This document shows, piece after piece, positions 32,273 through 41,779 of a stretch of 64,000 nt of DNA. The notes below the pieces were generated by a model that saw only the letters and a program-made list of their open reading frames with translations, was not told the DNA's origin and ran no database searches. The translations under genes and the position numbers were made by a program. Numbering within the stretch: position 1 is the stretch's first letter; every line of letters begins with the position of its first letter. This DNA is from Citrobacter amalonaticus (GTDB lineage Bacteria; Pseudomonadota; Gammaproteobacteria; Enterobacterales; Enterobacteriaceae), in assembly GCF_018323885.1 (NCBI RefSeq), contig NZ_AP024587.1, positions 61,777 to 125,776 of the forward strand, written 5' to 3'.

Positions 32273-32857
32273 ATGAAGATGAATATAAAAGGAGAGCGCG
32301 ATAAACAACTCAGGTACACGTTTATTGGACTTTCTTCCTTATTGGTATTTAGCGTGGCGGCAAACGTTCTGTCCGGTTCTCTGGCTTGGTATTTCGCCAC
32401 CACCCAGAAAACCATCACCACACCCATGACGTTTAACCATCCATTCTCCTCTGATTCTCACAGCGCCGATGCAACCGGCATGACCATGTTCGCCAGTTCC
32501 TTTATTTACTGGCGCTTGAACGTGAGTCCGGAAAATATCGATAACAACCAGAAAATGATTCTCGGTTTTGTCCCCTCCGCCAGTCGGGATACCCTGAAAA
32601 AAGCTCTGGACGTTGAAGCTGAACGCATCAAAAAGGGTGGAATTACCACCCGCTTTGATACGACCGAAGTCAGAGCCATGAATGAGCCGGGCGTGGTGGA
32701 GTTCAGCGGCACGCTGAAGTCCTCCACCACCAACGGAGCCATCACAACCCCCCTGAAGGACCAGAACAAAACCTACCGATTGAAGCTGAGCTACGAGAGT
32801 GGAACGATTAACCTCCTTTCCTTCGAAGAGCTCCAGCCGGTCACCACCACTAACTGA
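32273..32857 (+). CDS. traE: TraE, VirB5/8-type assembly protein
   Basis: 194 aa with an N-terminal membrane anchor ('YTFIGLSSLLVFSVAANVL') and a periplasmic body with 'MTMFASSFIYWRLNVSPENI' and 'VEFSGTLKSSTTNG'. The size and features fit F TraE (VirB8-like), required for pilus extension. Confidence 0.94.
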   Translation: MKMNIKGERDKQLRYTFIGLSSLLVFSVAANVLSGSLAWYFATTQKTITTPMTFNHPFSSDSHSADATGMTMFASSFIYWRLNVSPENIDNNQKMILGFVPSASRDTLKKALDVEAERIKKGGITTRFDTTEVRAMNEPGVVEFSGTLKSSTTNGAITTPLKDQNKTYRLKLSYESGTINLLSFEELQPVTTTN

Positions 32858-32868
32858 CAGGACTGCCC

Positions 32869-33609
32869 ATGAAAAAGCGTTTTTCACCGGTAGCTGCTGC
32901 TGTGTTAATGGCGACAGGGTTATTCACAGGCGGCCTCCGGGCCGCCTCCGCACCTGCCGCTATCCCGTTTGAGAATGACGCCGCCTTTAATGTCACTCTC
33001 AGCAATAACAGCCCCAACAAAGTTGTTATCGAAGGGGAACTGATTACCAGCATCAGCGGGCCTTCCGGCGCGTATGACCAGAGCACCACCGAAGATGGCG
33101 CACTGATTCTCTCGCCGCTTGTTGGCCAGAACTACACGATGTTTATCCAGACCGACCGTGGCTCTTCACTGAGCCTGAACGTCAGACCGCAGCCTGGCAA
33201 CGGACGGACTCTACGCTTCACACCCATGTCACCACCACTGCGTAAGAACGACGACGCTAAAGCATGGGAAGAAGGCCAGACCTACGAGAAAACCCTGGTC
33301 ACCCTGTCCCGCGCCGTCGTGAATGGCCAGGTTCCGGATGACTATCAGGAATACCCGGTCAGTCGCATGACCGCCTACACACCTGCAACAAGTGTGCGAC
33401 TCACCCCGGAACGCCAGTTCGTCGGCAACCACCTGCGGGTTGTTCGCTTTCGCATGAACAACCACGGAAGCATCACGCAAAGCCTGCGTGAGCGCGACTT
33501 CTGGCGCAAAGGTGTCCGGGCGGTAATGCTCTCGCAGAACCAGCTGTACGCTGGCGGTGAAGGGTATGTCTGGATTGTGTTTTCGGATGAGGGAGTGCCG
33601 CGCTCATGA
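32869..33609 (+). CDS. traK: TraK, outer-membrane secretin-like protein
   Basis: 246 aa with a signal peptide (residues 1-~25) and a beta-rich body typical of TraK (VirB9-like), including 'FNVTLSNNSPNKVVIEGELI'. It forms the outer-membrane core with TraB and TraV. It overlaps traB (ATGA). Confidence 0.93.
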   Translation: MKKRFSPVAAAVLMATGLFTGGLRAASAPAAIPFENDAAFNVTLSNNSPNKVVIEGELITSISGPSGAYDQSTTEDGALILSPLVGQNYTMFIQTDRGSSLSLNVRPQPGNGRTLRFTPMSPPLRKNDDAKAWEEGQTYEKTLVTLSRAVVNGQVPDDYQEYPVSRMTAYTPATSVRLTPERQFVGNHLRVVRFRMNNHGSITQSLRERDFWRKGVRAVMLSQNQLYAGGEGYVWIVFSDEGVPRS

Positions 33610-35015
33610 GTCTGAACGAAAATCTGAAAACCCGCCGTAATCAGCTCGCAATTCTGGCAGGACTCCTCGTCGGAGGCGGCGCTGTCGCCGGCGGCGTGAT
33701 GTGGTATGGACAGCATCAGGAAGCTAAAAAACACCCGGTTCAAAAGACCGCGCCTAACATGGCCGGCGTCGTCACCGCCTCCTTCAGCGAGCAGGTCAAT
33801 GACTCCGCGCTGACTCAGCAGCAGGCCAAAACCTCTGCGCTCGAGCAGCAGATGTCGGTCCTGTCGCAGCAGGTAGCCCAGAACAAACTCACCACCGAAC
33901 AGAAGCTGGCCGATAAGGACGCGCAGATTGCGCGCCTGACCGAGCAGCTCGCGAAAGCCCCCGGCAGCAGCCAGACCACGAGCCAGCAGACACCACCTGC
34001 CGGCGCGAACGGAACGCCACTTCCCGGTCCGGTTGCTGCCGGCCAGGCCCGACCGCCTGAATACACCGTTACCCCGACTTCCGTACCGGCCGCCACTGGT
34101 GCAGTGAACATGGGGCAGGGCGCTGGATTCTATCCGGGAGGCTCCGGCCAGCGCATCACCGGCGGTCTGGCCACCACGTCGTTTAACTACGACAGCCTGA
34201 AAAAGAAACCGACGAAGCTGCCATGGATTCCGTCCGGCTCCTTCTCCGACGCCATCATGATTGAGGGGGCAGACGCCAACGCCAGCGTGACCGGCCAGCA
34301 GAACACCCGGCCTGTGACATTCCGCCTGCAGGGCAGCATCCAGATGCCAAACAACAAAGAATACAGCGCAGATGGCTGCTTTGTGGTGGGGGAAATCTGG
34401 GGCGATATCTCCAGCGAGCGCGGCGAAGTGCGCACAAAATCGATCAGCTGCGTACTGAAGAACGGCAAGCACATCGACATGGCGTTTAACGGCCACGTCA
34501 GCTACCAGGGCAAGGGCGGTATTCGCGGCAAGCCGGTTATGCGTAACGGCAAAATCATCGGCTACGCCGGCGCGGCAGGCCTCCTGTCCGGCTTTGGTGA
34601 GGGTATCAAGTCTGCTGCCACCCCGGCAGTCGGTCTGGGTGCCACGGCTGATGTCGGTGCCGGCGACGTGTTTAAGCAGGGTTTCGGCGGTGGGGCGAAT
34701 AAGGCTGCCGACACGCTGAGCCAGTACTGGATTAAGCGCGCCGAGCAGTACCACCCGGTGATTGACATCGGTGCCGGCAACCTCGTCACGGTGGTGTTTC
34801 AGGAGGGCTTCCGCCTTGAAACGCTGGAAGACGCCGAAGAGCAGAAAGCGAAGGAAGCAGTACAGGCTGCTGGCAATGCCGCGCAGAACGCCGTTGCGCC
34901 TCAACCGGCCTCACAGCAGACCACCTCAACCAGCACCGTGTCGGTTGGCAACATCAACCCGGATGACGTGCTTCGCCAGGCCAGCCAGCTGCGCCTCGGT
35001 GACACCATCAACTGA
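33606..35015 (+). CDS. traB: TraB, core-complex scaffold (VirB10-like)
   Basis: 469 aa, near the F size (475). An N-terminal transmembrane segment, a coiled coil ('QQAKTSALEQQMSVLSQQ'), a Pro/Thr-rich linker, then the VirB10-like barrel domain with 'SCVLKNGKHIDMAFNGHVS'. It spans the envelope in the T4SS core. Confidence 0.95.
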   Translation: MSLNENLKTRRNQLAILAGLLVGGGAVAGGVMWYGQHQEAKKHPVQKTAPNMAGVVTASFSEQVNDSALTQQQAKTSALEQQMSVLSQQVAQNKLTTEQKLADKDAQIARLTEQLAKAPGSSQTTSQQTPPAGANGTPLPGPVAAGQARPPEYTVTPTSVPAATGAVNMGQGAGFYPGGSGQRITGGLATTSFNYDSLKKKPTKLPWIPSGSFSDAIMIEGADANASVTGQQNTRPVTFRLQGSIQMPNNKEYSADGCFVVGEIWGDISSERGEVRTKSISCVLKNGKHIDMAFNGHVSYQGKGGIRGKPVMRNGKIIGYAGAAGLLSGFGEGIKSAATPAVGLGATADVGAGDVFKQGFGGGANKAADTLSQYWIKRAEQYHPVIDIGAGNLVTVVFQEGFRLETLEDAEEQKAKEAVQAAGNAAQNAVAPQPASQQTTSTSTVSVGNINPDDVLRQASQLRLGDTIN

Positions 35016-35025
35016 GGGATTGGTT

Positions 35026-35160
35026 ATGCGAAATAAAACGGAAAACGCCGCGTTGTTGAAAAGCATCAGAAGAGACCTGAGAGGCTGGGAAGAAGGGGTA
35101 CGCAATGAAGCGCTGGATACTCCGCTCAATTCTGTTTCAGCCTGCAGGAATGATAAATAA
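35026..35160 (+). CDS. 44-aa ORF related to the next gene
   Basis: 'MRNKTENAALLKSIRRDLRG...' The stretch 'ALLKSIRRDLRGWEEG' resembles 'ALQTIRNDFLTWEREG' near the start of the gene at 35199, so this looks like a short paralogue or a truncated duplicate. It starts 11 bp after traB, in the place of F traP, which it does not resemble. Confidence 0.5.
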   Translation: MRNKTENAALLKSIRRDLRGWEEGVRNEALDTPLNSVSACRNDK

Positions 35161-35198
35161 GTTAAGTACTTTCCCTCTTCATCGTGAGGCTTTAAAGC

Positions 35199-35621
35199 AT
35201 GAACCCTGAACAAACGAAGGCATTACAGACCATCAGAAATGATTTTCTGACGTGGGAGCGTGAAGGCAAAACGGATACATCAGATCTGTATTACGGTCTG
35301 ATGGTGACATGCGCTGGTGCTGTCCTGCTGGTATTCAGCATGATGTTTAATGCTCAGAAGGTTGCATTCGTCTTCGGAATTATCACCATACTGGTCGGAC
35401 TGGCGATGCTGCTGCTATCAGGGAAGGGAACTGGTAACAGTGCGGAAGATATTCACCTGAAACTCCTCAATTACCGACCCATAAATAAGGAGGCTTACTT
35501 GGGCCTGATGAAGGCCGTCGCTTTTACCGGAAAGCTACGACAGCATGACCTTAAGCACTGGCTGAACGAAGAGCTGGCAGCAGTAGAAAAGGAAGGAAAA
35601 GAGGAAAACAAACCGGCTTGA
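35199..35621 (+). CDS. Membrane protein between traB and traV
   Basis: 140 aa with two transmembrane segments ('YGLMVTCAGAVLLVFSMMF' and 'VAFVFGIITILVGLAMLLL'), a soluble N-terminal helix and a charged C-terminus 'EKEGKEENKP'. It is in the F traP/trbD/trbG region but is not recognisably any of them. The function is unknown; entry exclusion or pilus tuning are possibilities only. Confidence 0.6.
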   Translation: MNPEQTKALQTIRNDFLTWEREGKTDTSDLYYGLMVTCAGAVLLVFSMMFNAQKVAFVFGIITILVGLAMLLLSGKGTGNSAEDIHLKLLNYRPINKEAYLGLMKAVAFTGKLRQHDLKHWLNEELAAVEKEGKEENKPA

Positions 35622-35692
35622 CCCCTGACATACCCCACTAAGTAAGCGAACACCTTATTCACCTGATTTATCCCCCTAACCGGAGTTACCCC

Positions 35693-36247
35693 ATGAAAAA
35701 CCTGATGGGCGCTGCACTGCTGTGCAGCGTTTTAACCGGCTGCGCCGGTATGAATGGCGATTTCGACTGCAACAAGACTGCCACCGACCAGTGCCTGACC
35801 ACCGGTGAAGCCAACAAGTTGGCCGCGCAGGGCAAAAGCCTGAAAGACCTGTCGTCAGAAAAAACAGCAAAAAAGCCTGCGGGTGAATCCCTGCCGGCAC
35901 TGCGTAACACAGCGCCTGTCGTTAACCCGCAGCGTCCTGTCTCCGTCGCAGCAACCGGAACGCCGGCCGCAAAACCCATTGCTCCGCGTCCGCTGGCCAC
36001 CGCGCCGGCAGGCTCAGGTTCAGTGGTGACCCCGCAGGTCACGACAAGCCATGTGACCCCGGTAACGCCGGTGAACACGGCAGGCCGCGTACCGGTTCAA
36101 CGTATTCCGGATGCCACCCAGCGCCTGTGGATTGCCCCCTGGGTGGACACGGACGACAACTTCCATCAGCCCGCCGTAGTTGAGTTTGTGAAAAACAAAT
36201 CCCACTGGGATGAGAGCTATCGCGTCATCGGGGAGGGCGGCGAATGA
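35693..36247 (+). CDS. traV: TraV lipoprotein
   Basis: 184 aa with a lipobox 'LTGCAG' near residue 17 and the conserved 'GDFDCNKTATDQCL' segment, followed by a Pro/Ala-rich linker and 'QRLWIAPWVDTDDNFHQP'. It anchors the TraK-TraB core in the outer membrane (VirB7-like). It overlaps the next gene (ATGA). Confidence 0.93.
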   Translation: MKNLMGAALLCSVLTGCAGMNGDFDCNKTATDQCLTTGEANKLAAQGKSLKDLSSEKTAKKPAGESLPALRNTAPVVNPQRPVSVAATGTPAAKPIAPRPLATAPAGSGSVVTPQVTTSHVTPVTPVNTAGRVPVQRIPDATQRLWIAPWVDTDDNFHQPAVVEFVKNKSHWDESYRVIGEGGE

Positions 36248-36441
36248 CCACGCGCAAAACGGTAATAACTCCGGTTGACATGCATGACTGCATGCCCCTG
36301 CCGGCGGACTGGTTCAGCAGAACCCGCAAATTCTCATCGGGTCTGACCGTGGCGGCAGAGTCTGCCCGACAGCAGTCACAGAGCAAAGAGGGCAAAGTTG
36401 AAGAGTCCCTTCAGAACCTGATGCCGGGAGACAGGTCATGA
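36244..36441 (+). CDS. Small coupled protein between traV and traC
   Basis: 65 aa, overlapping both traV and traC (ATGA at each end). It is soluble and polar, with no zinc-finger cysteines, so it is not a TraR/DksA homologue, which occupies this place in F. The function is unknown. Confidence 0.6.
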   Translation: MTTRKTVITPVDMHDCMPLPADWFSRTRKFSSGLTVAAESARQQSQSKEGKVEESLQNLMPGDRS

Positions 36442-39038
36442 GCGTAATCGAAAACCTCTTAGGCATGCTGAAAAACGGTAAGGAGACTGACGGTGCCGCC
36501 ACGGCCCGTAACAACCTCGAACAGACCTGGGACTATCCGTCGCTGGTTGCTTCCCTGCCGTACCGCTACTACGACGACATCAACGAGCTGTTTGTGAATG
36601 CAGGTACGGCGGGTTTCATTCTTGAAGCCGCGCCGCTGCCCGGTGCTAATGAGCAGGTAGTGGCCGCTCTGGACGACATGCTCCGTAAGAAGCTGCCCCG
36701 CAAGACACCGGTTACGGTCATCCTGACCGCCAGTAAATGCGTGGGTGAGCGTATCGAGCGTGGCGTCAGCGCGGACATGTGGAAAGGTCAGATGTCCGAT
36801 CACCTCAACAAAATCACCCGCGCCTTCTGGCAACGCTCGGCACTGAAAGGGTTGGCTAACGAGCGTGATTATCCGCTGTTCCTGCGCAACTACCGCATCT
36901 TCATTGTGTTTGGAAAGCCAGCGAAGCGCTTTACCCAGCAGGTCATGGACGATCTCGTGCAGATCCGCAACACCATACGCGTGTCACTGAGCGCCGCGCG
37001 CATCGATTCCATTAACACCGACGTCAATGCTTTCCTCTCGGTCATGCGTGAAATGATGAATTACCGGCAGGAGCAGGTTATGACTTCCAGCAGTGACTAC
37101 AACGAGGATGAGCAGTTGAACCGTCAGGTGGTCGATCCGGCCATCGATGTGCGGGTACGCCCCTCTCATATTCGTGTGGAACTGCCAGAAAGCATTGAGC
37201 CTGACGGTACCCGGCTGCCAGCTTCAAGCTGCCGGGTGATCAACATGCAGATGAGTAAGAACCCGAAGCGCTTTGCGCTCTGGTCAGGTGCTGACAACCT
37301 GCAGAACCTGCGCTTTCCGGACCTCGGCATCCCGTGCCCCTTTATGTTGACCTGGACCACCGAACTGGAAGAGCAGACCAGTAGCCAGAACGAAGCGCTG
37401 CGCAAGGACATGGACCTGTCAAAAAAAGCGCAGTCTGCGTATGGCCAACTGTTCCCGGGCACAAAGCGCCAGGCCGATGAATGGCGTCGGACGCGAGAGG
37501 AGCTGTCCACCAACGAAGCGGCGCTGTGCCGGACCTACTTCAACCTGACGCTATTCACCCCGGATAACAACAAAGATGCTCAGTCCTGTGAGCTTGCCGC
37601 CGTTAACGTGTTCCGTAAGAACGAACTGGAAATGGTGACAGTGCAGTACCAGCAGATGCGTAACTGGCTGGCCGGCTTCCCGTTCGTGATGCAGGAGGGG
37701 ATGTGGGAGGATCTGAAAATGACCGGGGCCACGCTGCGTGCCAAATCCTGGAACGCTGTCAACCTGATGCCAGTGGTGGCCGAGCGCCAGTTGTCGAATC
37801 TGGGGATGCCGTTGCCCACCTACCGCAACCAGGTCGCTTTCTTTGACATGTTCGGGGAGGAGAACGGCAGCACCAACTTCAATATTGCCGTGACGGGAAC
37901 CTCAGGAGCAGGGAAAACATTCCTGATACAAAGCATTCTCCGCGATGTACTTAACGCCGGAGGGTTTGCCTGGGTTATCGACATGGGGGATGGATATAAG
38001 AACTACTGTCATCAGGCAGGTGGCGTCTACCTCGACGGTGCGAAGCTGCGCTTCAACCCGTTCGCCAACGTCCGGGACATCAGGCACTCCGCAGAAGGCA
38101 TTGTGCGCCTGCTGACGGTGCTGGCAAGTCCCACCGAGCCGCTTGACGGCGTCTGTGAGGCCATCCTGCAGAAAGCGGTCATGGACGCCTGGGAGAGGAA
38201 ACAGCATGGCGCCCGTATTGATGACGTGCACAACTACCTGACCAGCGAAGAGGTGAATACCTCTTTTGCCGACAAGCCGACGATTATCGCACGTCTGGCC
38301 GAGCTGGCCATGTTACTCGAAACTTACTGCACATGGGGACCGGACGGCGAATACTTCAACGCCGACAAGCCGACGCTGGACGGTGAAACCCGCTTTGCGG
38401 TGCTGGAGCTGCTGAGTCTGGAGGACAAGCCAAAGCTGCTGTCGTCCATCCTGTTCTCGCTGATTCTGGCGATTCAGGAAAAGATGTACCACAGCCCACG
38501 CGACCTGAAAAAGGTCTGCATTATCGACGAAGCCTGGCGCCTGCTCGGCGGCTCCAACCCGCACGCCGCAAGGTTTATCGAAACCGGCTACCGTACCGTG
38601 CGCCGTCACCGTGGCTCCTTTATCACCATCACCCAGGGTATTAAGGACTTCAGTGCCAGCAAGGAAGCGGAAGCGGCCTGGAACAACAGCTCCACCAAAA
38701 TCACCCTGCTGCAGGATGCGAGAGCCTTCAAACAGTATCTGGCGGATAACCCGGACCAGTTCACTGAGATGGAGAAGTACGTCATTAAGGGCTTCCAGCC
38801 GGCGCTGCAGACCGGCTACAGCTCCCTGCTTATTAGTGCCGGCGAGTTCAGCTCCTTCCACCGTCTGTTTGTCGACCCGGTGACACGCGCCATGTTCAGC
38901 TCGCGCGGCGAGGATTTTGCCTTCATGCAGAACGCGCAGAAAGCGGGCGCAACGGCAGATGAGGCGGCGTACCTGCTGGCCGAGAAGAAGTACGGGGCAG
39001 AACTTCGTGAACTTGAAGAATGGGTGAAAGCCGCATGA
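36438..39038 (+). CDS. traC: TraC, VirB4-type transfer ATPase
   Basis: 866 aa (F TraC is 876). Walker A 'GTSGAGKT' near residue 485 and Walker B 'KKVCIIDEAWRLL' near 690, with a conserved C-terminal 'HRGSFITITQGIKDF'. It drives pilus assembly and retraction as a cytoplasmic membrane-associated ATPase. It overlaps trbI (ATGA). Confidence 0.96.
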   Translation: MSVIENLLGMLKNGKETDGAATARNNLEQTWDYPSLVASLPYRYYDDINELFVNAGTAGFILEAAPLPGANEQVVAALDDMLRKKLPRKTPVTVILTASKCVGERIERGVSADMWKGQMSDHLNKITRAFWQRSALKGLANERDYPLFLRNYRIFIVFGKPAKRFTQQVMDDLVQIRNTIRVSLSAARIDSINTDVNAFLSVMREMMNYRQEQVMTSSSDYNEDEQLNRQVVDPAIDVRVRPSHIRVELPESIEPDGTRLPASSCRVINMQMSKNPKRFALWSGADNLQNLRFPDLGIPCPFMLTWTTELEEQTSSQNEALRKDMDLSKKAQSAYGQLFPGTKRQADEWRRTREELSTNEAALCRTYFNLTLFTPDNNKDAQSCELAAVNVFRKNELEMVTVQYQQMRNWLAGFPFVMQEGMWEDLKMTGATLRAKSWNAVNLMPVVAERQLSNLGMPLPTYRNQVAFFDMFGEENGSTNFNIAVTGTSGAGKTFLIQSILRDVLNAGGFAWVIDMGDGYKNYCHQAGGVYLDGAKLRFNPFANVRDIRHSAEGIVRLLTVLASPTEPLDGVCEAILQKAVMDAWERKQHGARIDDVHNYLTSEEVNTSFADKPTIIARLAELAMLLETYCTWGPDGEYFNADKPTLDGETRFAVLELLSLEDKPKLLSSILFSLILAIQEKMYHSPRDLKKVCIIDEAWRLLGGSNPHAARFIETGYRTVRRHRGSFITITQGIKDFSASKEAEAAWNNSSTKITLLQDARAFKQYLADNPDQFTEMEKYVIKGFQPALQTGYSSLLISAGEFSSFHRLFVDPVTRAMFSSRGEDFAFMQNAQKAGATADEAAYLLAEKKYGAELRELEEWVKAA

Positions 39039-39451
39039 GTAACGAAAACGAAAAACCGTATGACGGTGACACCGTCCGGGACGGCGTGACAATAGTGGGC
39101 CGGCTGACATCCCGCCGGGTAAAAGGTGGCGTACTGGCGATCGCCGCACTGCTGGCCATAACGGGTGTGGCGTATGTCACGGCAAAAGCGGTCACGCCGG
39201 ACGTGGTGGTGTTCGACATGAAGGGGACGGTCGACCTCTTTATTCAACAGTCTTCGCAAATGAAGCTGGATGAGGCGAAAGCCGGTGTACTGACGGCTCG
39301 CTTCAATACCGCGCTGAACGACAGTCTGCGGGACTGGCAGGCAGATAATCAGGCCATCGTGCTGGTGAAACCTGCGGTCATCAGCACGCAGCCGGATATC
39401 ACGGCTGAAATTCAAGCGGACATCGCCCGCCGGATGCAGGAGGACCTGTGA
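39035..39451 (+). CDS. trbI: TrbI, pilus retraction-related protein
   Basis: 138 aa, single transmembrane segment ('GVLAIAALLAITGVAYVTA') and a periplasmic helical part with 'VVVFDMKGTVDLFI'. The start at 39035 overlaps the traC stop. In F, TrbI affects pilus length and is found at the same place. It overlaps traW. Confidence 0.87.
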   Translation: MSNENEKPYDGDTVRDGVTIVGRLTSRRVKGGVLAIAALLAITGVAYVTAKAVTPDVVVFDMKGTVDLFIQQSSQMKLDEAKAGVLTARFNTALNDSLRDWQADNQAIVLVKPAVISTQPDITAEIQADIARRMQEDL

Positions 39452-40083
39452 GAAAACAACTGCAGCTGACCGCTCTGGTGGCGCTGGCACTCTCCGCCAG
39501 CGCCGGGGCAAAGGACCTGGGCACATGGGGCAACGTCTTTGAGCCAGCGGAGCAGGACATGCTGGTCTTCATTCAGGACAGGCTGAAGGGCATGGAGCAG
39601 TCCGGCGAGCTGGACAGGCTCCGGGAAGAGGCGACGGAGCGGGTGAAAAAGAATGCCGTGCGTCCCGCCCCAGTCGAAGGCCTGACCGCCGCCACGACCT
39701 ACCGGACCTTCCCGTATGACCCGACCTTTACCGTGAACGAAACCATCACAGACATGCGGGGGAATATCATTGCCCGCAAGGGTGACCAGGTGAATCCGCT
39801 GGACAAGGTGACATTCAACCAGGTGCTCTACTTTATCGACGGCGATAACAAGGAGCAGGTGGACTGGACCCGACAGCAGATCGCCGGCCAGACCGGTTAC
39901 AAAGTCATACTGGTAAACGGCAACATCAAAGAGACCAGCGATGCGCTTGACGAGCGGATCTACTTTGACCAGTCCGCCATCCTGTCCCGTAAGTTTGGTT
40001 TTCAGCATATCCCCGTGCGCATCTCCCGCGATGGACGCGTACTGAAGGTGGAAGAAATTCCGATGACAGGAGCAAAGAAATGA
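39448..40083 (+). CDS. traW: TraW
   Basis: 211 aa with a signal peptide (residues 1-~22, ending in 'SASAGA') and the conserved 'DLGTWGNVFEPAEQDMLVFI' and 'LYFIDGDNKEQVDW'. A periplasmic protein of the F-specific assembly set, working with TrbC and TraU. It is shadowed by long antisense frames that are not genes. Confidence 0.94.
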   Translation: MRKQLQLTALVALALSASAGAKDLGTWGNVFEPAEQDMLVFIQDRLKGMEQSGELDRLREEATERVKKNAVRPAPVEGLTAATTYRTFPYDPTFTVNETITDMRGNIIARKGDQVNPLDKVTFNQVLYFIDGDNKEQVDWTRQQIAGQTGYKVILVNGNIKETSDALDERIYFDQSAILSRKFGFQHIPVRISRDGRVLKVEEIPMTGAKK

Positions 40084-40373
40084 CGGCAACCACATTAGGT
40101 GATCTGTTTCCTGAAATGCGCACGACCGTGCCGGCAGCGAAACAAAAGAAGCTGAGCAACAGAACGACGCGAACCGGCACGGCAGAGCGTCTGAAAACTC
40201 TGTATCCCGAAATTGAATCCTGGAACAACGTCTTTGCCACGCAGGCCTGGTTTAACTGGCTGAGCACGAACGGCATGGAGTTTACCGAGCCGGAAGAGCG
40301 GGATGAGCGTTTCCCAGAATATCTGGTTGGACTGATGAAGGAAAAGATGCAGGAGATGGGATCATGGCGCTGA
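40080..40373 (+). CDS. Hypothetical protein after traW
   Basis: 97 aa, coupled to traW (ATGA) and overlapping the next gene. Soluble, basic N-terminus, then 'YPEIESWNNVFATQAWFNWL'. Not in F at this place; function unknown. Confidence 0.6.
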   Translation: MTATTLGDLFPEMRTTVPAAKQKKLSNRTTRTGTAERLKTLYPEIESWNNVFATQAWFNWLSTNGMEFTEPEERDERFPEYLVGLMKEKMQEMGSWR

Positions 40374-41392
40374 CGGACTGCTTTATTCAACCCGGCCAAC
40401 TGCAGGGCCTGATAACCTGCCTGCGCGAAAGTGAAAACCTGACGGGCGTTGCGGTGGTGGCTTGCTTGTTGGCGGTCTGGCTGACAGTCCAGCTTATGGC
40501 GCAGAGACGCTGTAAGGCGCAGCAACGGTTAGCTCTGCCAGGGATTCCCGTGGTGCAGCATATGATCCGTTTTGCCGATAAGCAGCATGCTGAAGCAGTT
40601 CACAGCTTTGCCAACCGTGAGCTTTACCAGCTGCTACTCACCGAGATGGGAGAGGCGCTGACAGACGCGGGTTATGCAATGACGCGTGATGAAGCAAAGC
40701 GGATGACGATCTCAGAGGCAGACCGGCAGATAATCAGCCGCCGGATTTTCCGGGCGCGCCAGTGTTATATCACGCCGAGAGTATCAGAGCAGACGTTGAA
40801 AGACAGCGAGGATGCGGCTGTGAACGATGGCTACGCCGGCACCTGGCTCAGCGTGCTCATCCGAGCGAATGAAGCGCAGGGCTGGTATGTCAGCCATAAC
40901 TTGGGCAAGGGCAGACAATCATGGCAGGACATGGCCTGGCCGGTGAAGCAGGTGGTGATAACGGTGTCGGCCTCTGCGTCCGTCCTTACCCGTGACATAG
41001 TCCGCGTCCTGACAGAAGCCTCTTCTATGCTGGAGCAGATGGACGTTCAGGAATGGGATGGCGTAGTCAGGAAGCCAGTGCCGGTCACGACGCCGGGGGT
41101 TCAGGCGGAGCTGGTCCGGCAGAGCTGCAGTTCGCCACCGGGTTTTTTCCCGGCACCTGCCGGCCATGACGTGCCTGCCAGTCTTGAAAATCTGACTAAA
41201 AAGCCTGCGCACGATGCGAAGCGGGCGGTTAGCGTTTTTGTTCAGGTAACGAAACGAAGAAACACCAGGGACATTGTGAAATGGCTGGTGATGGCCTGTG
41301 AACGTCTCGAAGCCGGTGAACTGTACGGGGCTGATTATGATGATGACAACGGATACGCCTTCATTGTCTCCTCTGCGTCCGATCCAGACTGA
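40364..41392 (+). CDS. Non-F protein inserted between traW and traU
   Basis: 342 aa with one N-terminal transmembrane segment ('VAVVACLLAVWLTVQLM') and a large soluble part; the central stretch has a helical 'ANRELYQLLLTEMGEAL' region and the C-terminus is acidic. I recognise no F Tra or Trb protein. It overlaps the preceding gene, so it is in the tra operon. It may be a plasmid-specific extension of the transfer system. Confidence 0.6.
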   Translation: MALTDCFIQPGQLQGLITCLRESENLTGVAVVACLLAVWLTVQLMAQRRCKAQQRLALPGIPVVQHMIRFADKQHAEAVHSFANRELYQLLLTEMGEALTDAGYAMTRDEAKRMTISEADRQIISRRIFRARQCYITPRVSEQTLKDSEDAAVNDGYAGTWLSVLIRANEAQGWYVSHNLGKGRQSWQDMAWPVKQVVITVSASASVLTRDIVRVLTEASSMLEQMDVQEWDGVVRKPVPVTTPGVQAELVRQSCSSPPGFFPAPAGHDVPASLENLTKKPAHDAKRAVSVFVQVTKRRNTRDIVKWLVMACERLEAGELYGADYDDDNGYAFIVSSASDPD

Positions 41393-41395
41393 CCC

Positions 41396-41466
41396 ACCGG
41401 CGCGGCATTCAGGATGTTCGGTGCTCACTGCGTTGCGCTCCGCCTCAGCCTGAATGCCGCGCCGGT
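41396..41466 (+). repeat. Large 18-bp-arm hairpin inside the tra operon
   Basis: ACCGGCGCGGCATTCAGG and its exact reverse complement lie 35 bases apart, immediately after the 342-aa gene. Its loop contains GCTCACTGCG...GCGCTCCGCC. It may be a transcript stabiliser or processing signal. Confidence 0.8.
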
Positions 41467-41494
41467 TTTCGATTCACCCCCACAAGGTAACGCC

Positions 41495-41716
41495 ATGAAA
41501 AAAGACCCTGAATGCACAAAGGGCCGGAATGTGACCATCTCAGCCGTTCGTCATGACGAAAAATCGGCTCTGCGACTGAATGCCATTCTTGCCGAAAATC
41601 CCCTGTATTACCCCTCTATCGTACTGCGGGCCGGTTTGCTGGCCCTTGAAGAACTGAGCAAAGAAGAACGTCTGAGCTTCATCATTAAAGCGGCAGTGAA
41701 GACCGAAACACACTAA
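41495..41716 (+). CDS. Small protein, possible RHH regulator
   Basis: 73 aa from 41495 ('MKKDPECTKGRNVTISAVRHDEKSALRLNAI'). The pattern of a short strand 'RNVTISAV' and helices with 'YPSIVLRAGLLALEEL' suggests a small ribbon-helix-helix protein. A longer frame from 41414 lies in the hairpin and is unlikely. Not found at this place in F. Confidence 0.55.
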   Translation: MKKDPECTKGRNVTISAVRHDEKSALRLNAILAENPLYYPSIVLRAGLLALEELSKEERLSFIIKAAVKTETH

Positions 41717-41779
41717 TCCCCCTTCTGCTTTTCGCCCGTCCGCCGGTCCGGTGGTTGCGGCACTCCCGGAGAGAACACC

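Noticed and set aside
33375..34904. Long antisense ORF (509 aa) opposite traK/traB
   Set aside because: A by-product of high GC third-position bias in traB. The sense strand carries clear conserved genes.
41414..41494. N-terminal extension of the 73-aa gene
   Set aside because: It translates the loop and right arm of the large hairpin; the ATG at 41495 is a better start.
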